DNA of 64,000 bases from Ptiloglossa arizonensis (taxonomy: Eukaryota > Arthropoda > Insecta > Hymenoptera > Colletidae). The stretch is from positions 8,160,811-8,224,810 of the forward strand of contig NC_135058.1 of the NCBI RefSeq assembly GCF_051014685.1, given 5' to 3'. The notes under the pieces were generated by a model that did not search any database, was not told where the DNA came from, and saw only the letters and a program-made list of their open reading frames with translations. Shown piece after piece: positions 60,820-64,000 of this stretch. Position 1 is the stretch's first letter, and each line of letters starts with the position of its first letter. The translations under genes were made by a program, and so were the position numbers.

Positions 60820-61470
60820 TACTTTGAGTTCTTAACCTCTATTAGCGACGAGGACCCGAAACGAAGGGTTCGTCGAAACGTTTGAGTAAGTGAAACGATT
60901 CAGGAGACCTATTTGTAAGATCGTTTATAAGATATCGCAATTTATACGAGAACTCGTAGCTTCAGATTGGACGCAAAGTCCTTCGATTCTTCGAATAAAT
61001 ATTCCTTCACCGGGTTGTCTGTCATTTTTACCGAGTTTTTTTTTTTCCAAGCGAAAGTAATCGCGCGAAAATGTACTTACGCGTACGAGGATTTTCCTCC
61101 GCACGATTATCGCGATTCTTTTTGTCTCTCGGTCGTTAACCTTTATTAGCCAAGAGGAACCGAAACGAAGAGTTTGGAAACGTTTGAATAAATAACGTGA
61201 CGAAACTCGAGGAGACTTTCCATTCGCAAGATCGTTTAAAAGATATTATAATTTATTCGAGAAGTTCTGCAACTTCAGGTTGGACGCAAAGTCGTCCGGT
61301 ATTTTAAACGGATGGCGTTCAACAGGGGACATTTAACGTGTTTCTTAGAACGTTCGCTGCCACTTTTTACCAATTTTGTACGTATAAATGGAAGAACATC
61401 GGATACTCGAAGGTCGTTGATCTTTTTCCCTTTTTAACAACGCGGTAAATCGAGTGCGAGAGCCCACGGG
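60820..61470. repeat. Tandem repeat, about 300-bp unit
   Basis: TTCTTAACCTCTATTAGCGA at 60829 recurs as TCGTTAACCTTTATTAGCCA at 61132. Both are followed by GAxCCGAAACGAAGxGTT, CGTTTGA, AAGATCGTTTA and TTGGACGCAAAGTC. A third start (GGTCGTTGATCTTTTT) near 61413 is more degraded. Confidence 0.85.
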
Positions 61471-61546
61471 TTCAAGGTTATCGAAGGTCGCTCATCGAAA
61501 CGTTATTTCATTTGTACAATCGTACGAAACGCTCCGGTAATTCGCA

Positions 61547-62265
61547 AATTGACACACGCCGCTAATGCGTGCGCGCAAAATGGCGACAAATTGTTTGGAC
61601 GGCGACACCTGTTTCGAAGCGGCTCAACGCGGAAAACAGTCTTGACGTCCTGACATTTTGGTCCTCCATGAAAACTAAAATTCCTTTATTTCATCTACCT
61701 TGATTAATTTCTAAAGAAACTTGTATTAACGATATAATCGAGTAACTGAGATAATTGGGTAATTTGGGTCTGGAACGACCCACGCGTAGTACAGCGTAAC
61801 GTGACCTTGGTCGCACAAATACTCTGAATAAAAAATCTCATCATTTCATTCTACCTTTCTTAATTCTCAAGGAAAGTTATATTATCGGTATAATCGAGTA
61901 ACGCGTAGTTTCTCTGGGTCTGGAGAGACCCACGCGCGGTACAACGTAATGTAACCTTGCCTGTACAAACATTCCGAATAAAAGTTCTATTATTCTTCAT
62001 TTCCAAAAAAAGTAGTGCCAATGATATAATTGATTAACGCGTAGTCTCTCTGGGTCTGGAAAGACCCACGCGTATTGCAACGTAACGTGACCTTGCTCGT
62101 ATAACGAAGCGTTACAAATCTATTGTAAATTGAGCCACGCCGCTAACGCTTGGGGACAAAATGGTGAAAAATTGTTCGGACGGTGACGCGTGTTCCGAAG
62201 CGACCCGACGCGGAAAATAGTCTTGACACCCTTACATTTTTATTCGCGATGAAACCTAAAACAAC
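61547..62265. repeat. Hairpin-bearing array, second locus, with duplicated flanks
   Basis: Three hairpins lie at 61766-61781, 61916-61931 and 62052-62067 in 136-150-base units of the 55.1-kb family. The array is bracketed by two copies of a roughly 130-base block (61547-61680 and 62124-62265). These share ACGCCGCTAA, TTGTTxGGACGG, GACACCTGTTTCGAAGCG-like sequence and GGAAAACAGTCTTGAC. Confidence 0.88.
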
Positions 62266-63094
62266 GAGCGCGCAACGCTCGTCCCGTCCGCCGTCTTTTG
62301 TCGACGACGAGGAGTAGCGCGCAAGAAGAGCTCGGTGGGGCTCTAGATAAAAATGAAATCCGGAGTGCAATATTTTCCGTACGTGTGCAAGTCCCCGGCT
62401 CGTTGCACGTTCGTGCACGCGAACACGTGTCGACGCAACCCCGTATAATTTAACCCGCGTATTACCTCATATTCGCGCGCGCACATCGTCCGGACGTCTC
62501 GATGAAATTGAATATTTTTATGGAAATTGACGAACAATACTCGCGATTCACCGTACGACGGGTTCCGTAAATTAAACATACCGGTGCCCCGTAGCTTAGG
62601 ATGGACGGAGATAAATATTATTCGCGACTATTCCACGCAGAGTAAATAAAATATTTTCCATTACGTATTTCGCCACGAACAGTTATTACATCCTGAAAGG
62701 TTTCCCGTATCGAATTCGACGCGGTCAAGCGCGTAGGTAGCGGACGCATAAAAACCATTGCTGTATAAGCTTTGTAAGCAAACATGTTGTTCCAAGGCAG
62801 GTATGAAATAACACCTAAAACAACATTCGTACGTACACGAGCCGGTGCTCTGTGTGTGATTAAAATCCGTTGAAAGCTCTGTTTGTACGTCAAAGTAAAC
62901 TCAATCCTATTTCCCTTCCGTGAAAACACTGAACACGTATTAACAATTACGGGCACAGGTCCGCGAAGTGATACCGTCCGTGTGCGGTTTTCACGTTGAA
63001 AAGATGCCTGCCTCCGTTCCTTCCGGTCGCCGACAACTCGCTATTGCGCGCTGTTTGAGCGGTAAACAGCGGACAAGTACTCCGTAATGATTAT
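62266..63094. other. Gene-poor stretch
   Basis: Mixed sequence. Minus-strand frames of 70-112 codons have no recognised motif. Confidence 0.5.
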
Positions 63095-63480
63095 TATGAG
63101 CGTGAAACGACATCCGTGGGCTGAACGAAAACTTAGAGACGAGGTAAATTTTGACAATTTCTCTCGACGACGAGTAACCGTGTAATTTCGCCGCATGTTT
63201 ATCCATTAAGGATGTATGCGTTACGTTACGCGTTTAGTAAAATTCGTCGAACAACGTCGATTCGCATAAAAGTTATGGCCAATCGCACCGAAACGACATC
63301 CGTGAACCTAACGGAAGCTCAAAGGCGAGATAAATTCTGATTTTTACGATTCGTTTCGACGACGAGTACGTAATTTCGCGGAATATTTATCTACTAAAAG
63401 TGCATGCATCGAGTCACGTATTTGCTAAAATTCGTGAAAAAATGTTGATTCGAGGAAAAGTTATGGGTAATCGCCCGGTG
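63095..63480. repeat. Two-copy tandem duplication, about 189 bp
   Basis: GAAACGACATCCGTGGGCTG at 63102 recurs as GAAACGACATCCGTGAACCT at 63291. CGACGACGAGTA, AATTTCGC, TTTATC and AAAGTTATGGxxAATCGC follow in the same order in both. Confidence 0.9.
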
Positions 63481-63833
63481 GTATCCTCTTTGGTAAAAAT
63501 GGTATGTAATCGCCTTATCGTGGGAAATAAAAAAAAATAAAAAAAGAGCAAGCAAGCTTCGTAATCCGTATTAGTGTCGCTATTGTCGAGCGTGCGAAAG
63601 TTTCTAAATTTTTAGCTTTCGATTATTTTTGCTTTCGATTCAATGTCGAAACATTGGATTTTAGTTTTGCATTCTTGACATTCCCCACGTTTCTTCTTTT
63701 TCTTTTTCTTTTTTTTTTCTTCTATCGAATAAAAAGAACACTCTCCGGAAAATATTTTAAAAATAATTCTAGATGTGAAACGATACTCGATACATCGGTC
63801 CATAACTGATCGATGCAGGTGCGCAATCGGTTC

Positions 63834-63957
63834 GCGAGTGGGGACGACACATGTACGTTGAAGTGTTTCTGCAGTTGTAGCATTACTACGTATCATTACA
63901 GCGTGCAATGTCCTGTAACTGCAGAAACACTTCAACGCGTGTCACTCTCACTCGCTA
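63834..63957. repeat. Long inverted repeat (possible foldback element or hairpin RNA)
   Basis: Perfect 21-base arms lie at 63856-63876 (CGTTGAAGTGTTTCTGCAGTT) and their complement at 63917-63937, separated by 40 bases. Weaker pairing extends outward (GCGAGTG...GACAC against GTGTCACTCTCACTCGC) to about 124 bases in all. No target duplication was identified. Confidence 0.85.
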
Positions 63958-64000
63958 ATCAATGACACACTTGTATCGAACGTGTAATGGGCAACGTTTG

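Overview
The window looks like nuclear DNA of an insect, most likely a hymenopteran (bee, wasp or ant). It is AT-leaning but rich in CpG, genes have introns with GT-AG ends, and there are mariner-type elements, short tandem arrays and microsatellites throughout. The species cannot be read from the sequence. The one clearly identifiable host gene is a class IX unconventional myosin; as far as I know Drosophila lacks this class while many other insects keep it.

Positions 1 to about 6.2 kb hold the 3' half of that gene on the + strand: the end of the motor domain, four IQ motifs, a long serine-rich linker, two C1 zinc fingers and a RhoGAP domain. Exon phases are consistent across 1232-2155, 2233-2313, 2400-4645 and 5024-6031. 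Two different last exons fit the same splice phase, one at 6168-6229 and one at 8762-8857, so the gene may make two C-termini. A second open frame over 6111-6620 could encode a short protein with one membrane segment, ending 10 bases before an AATAAA signal.

From about 8.9 kb to the end I find no confidently identifiable host gene. A few short exon-like open stretches (8050-8237, 21340-21545, 22866-23059, 27386-27531) are recorded at low confidence. The GC-rich, CpG-dense zones around 14.4-19.2 kb and 43.4-44.6 kb have no supportable gene and could be promoter or 5' UTR sequence.

The rest is dominated by old mobile-element debris and locally made tandem repeats. Elements include a piggyBac-like TTAA element (7.5 kb), three mariner-type short elements (26.2, 45.0 and 57.2 kb, the middle one with an internally amplified 84-bp unit), a frameshifted mariner transposase relic (33.0-33.4 kb), a Jockey-like reverse transcriptase relic (46.6-47.1 kb) and two tRNA-derived elements (21.9 and 56.3 kb). 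Tandem arrays, each mostly with its own sequence, lie at 28.4, 34.7, 41.9, 47.2, 50.4, 52.4, 55.1, 57.8, 60.8, 61.7 and 63.1 kb. The most unusual are a dimeric A-B-A-B array at 34.7-35.5 kb and a hairpin-bearing repeat family shared by two arrays 6 kb apart (55.1 and 61.8 kb). I do not see a clear new multi-gene system here.
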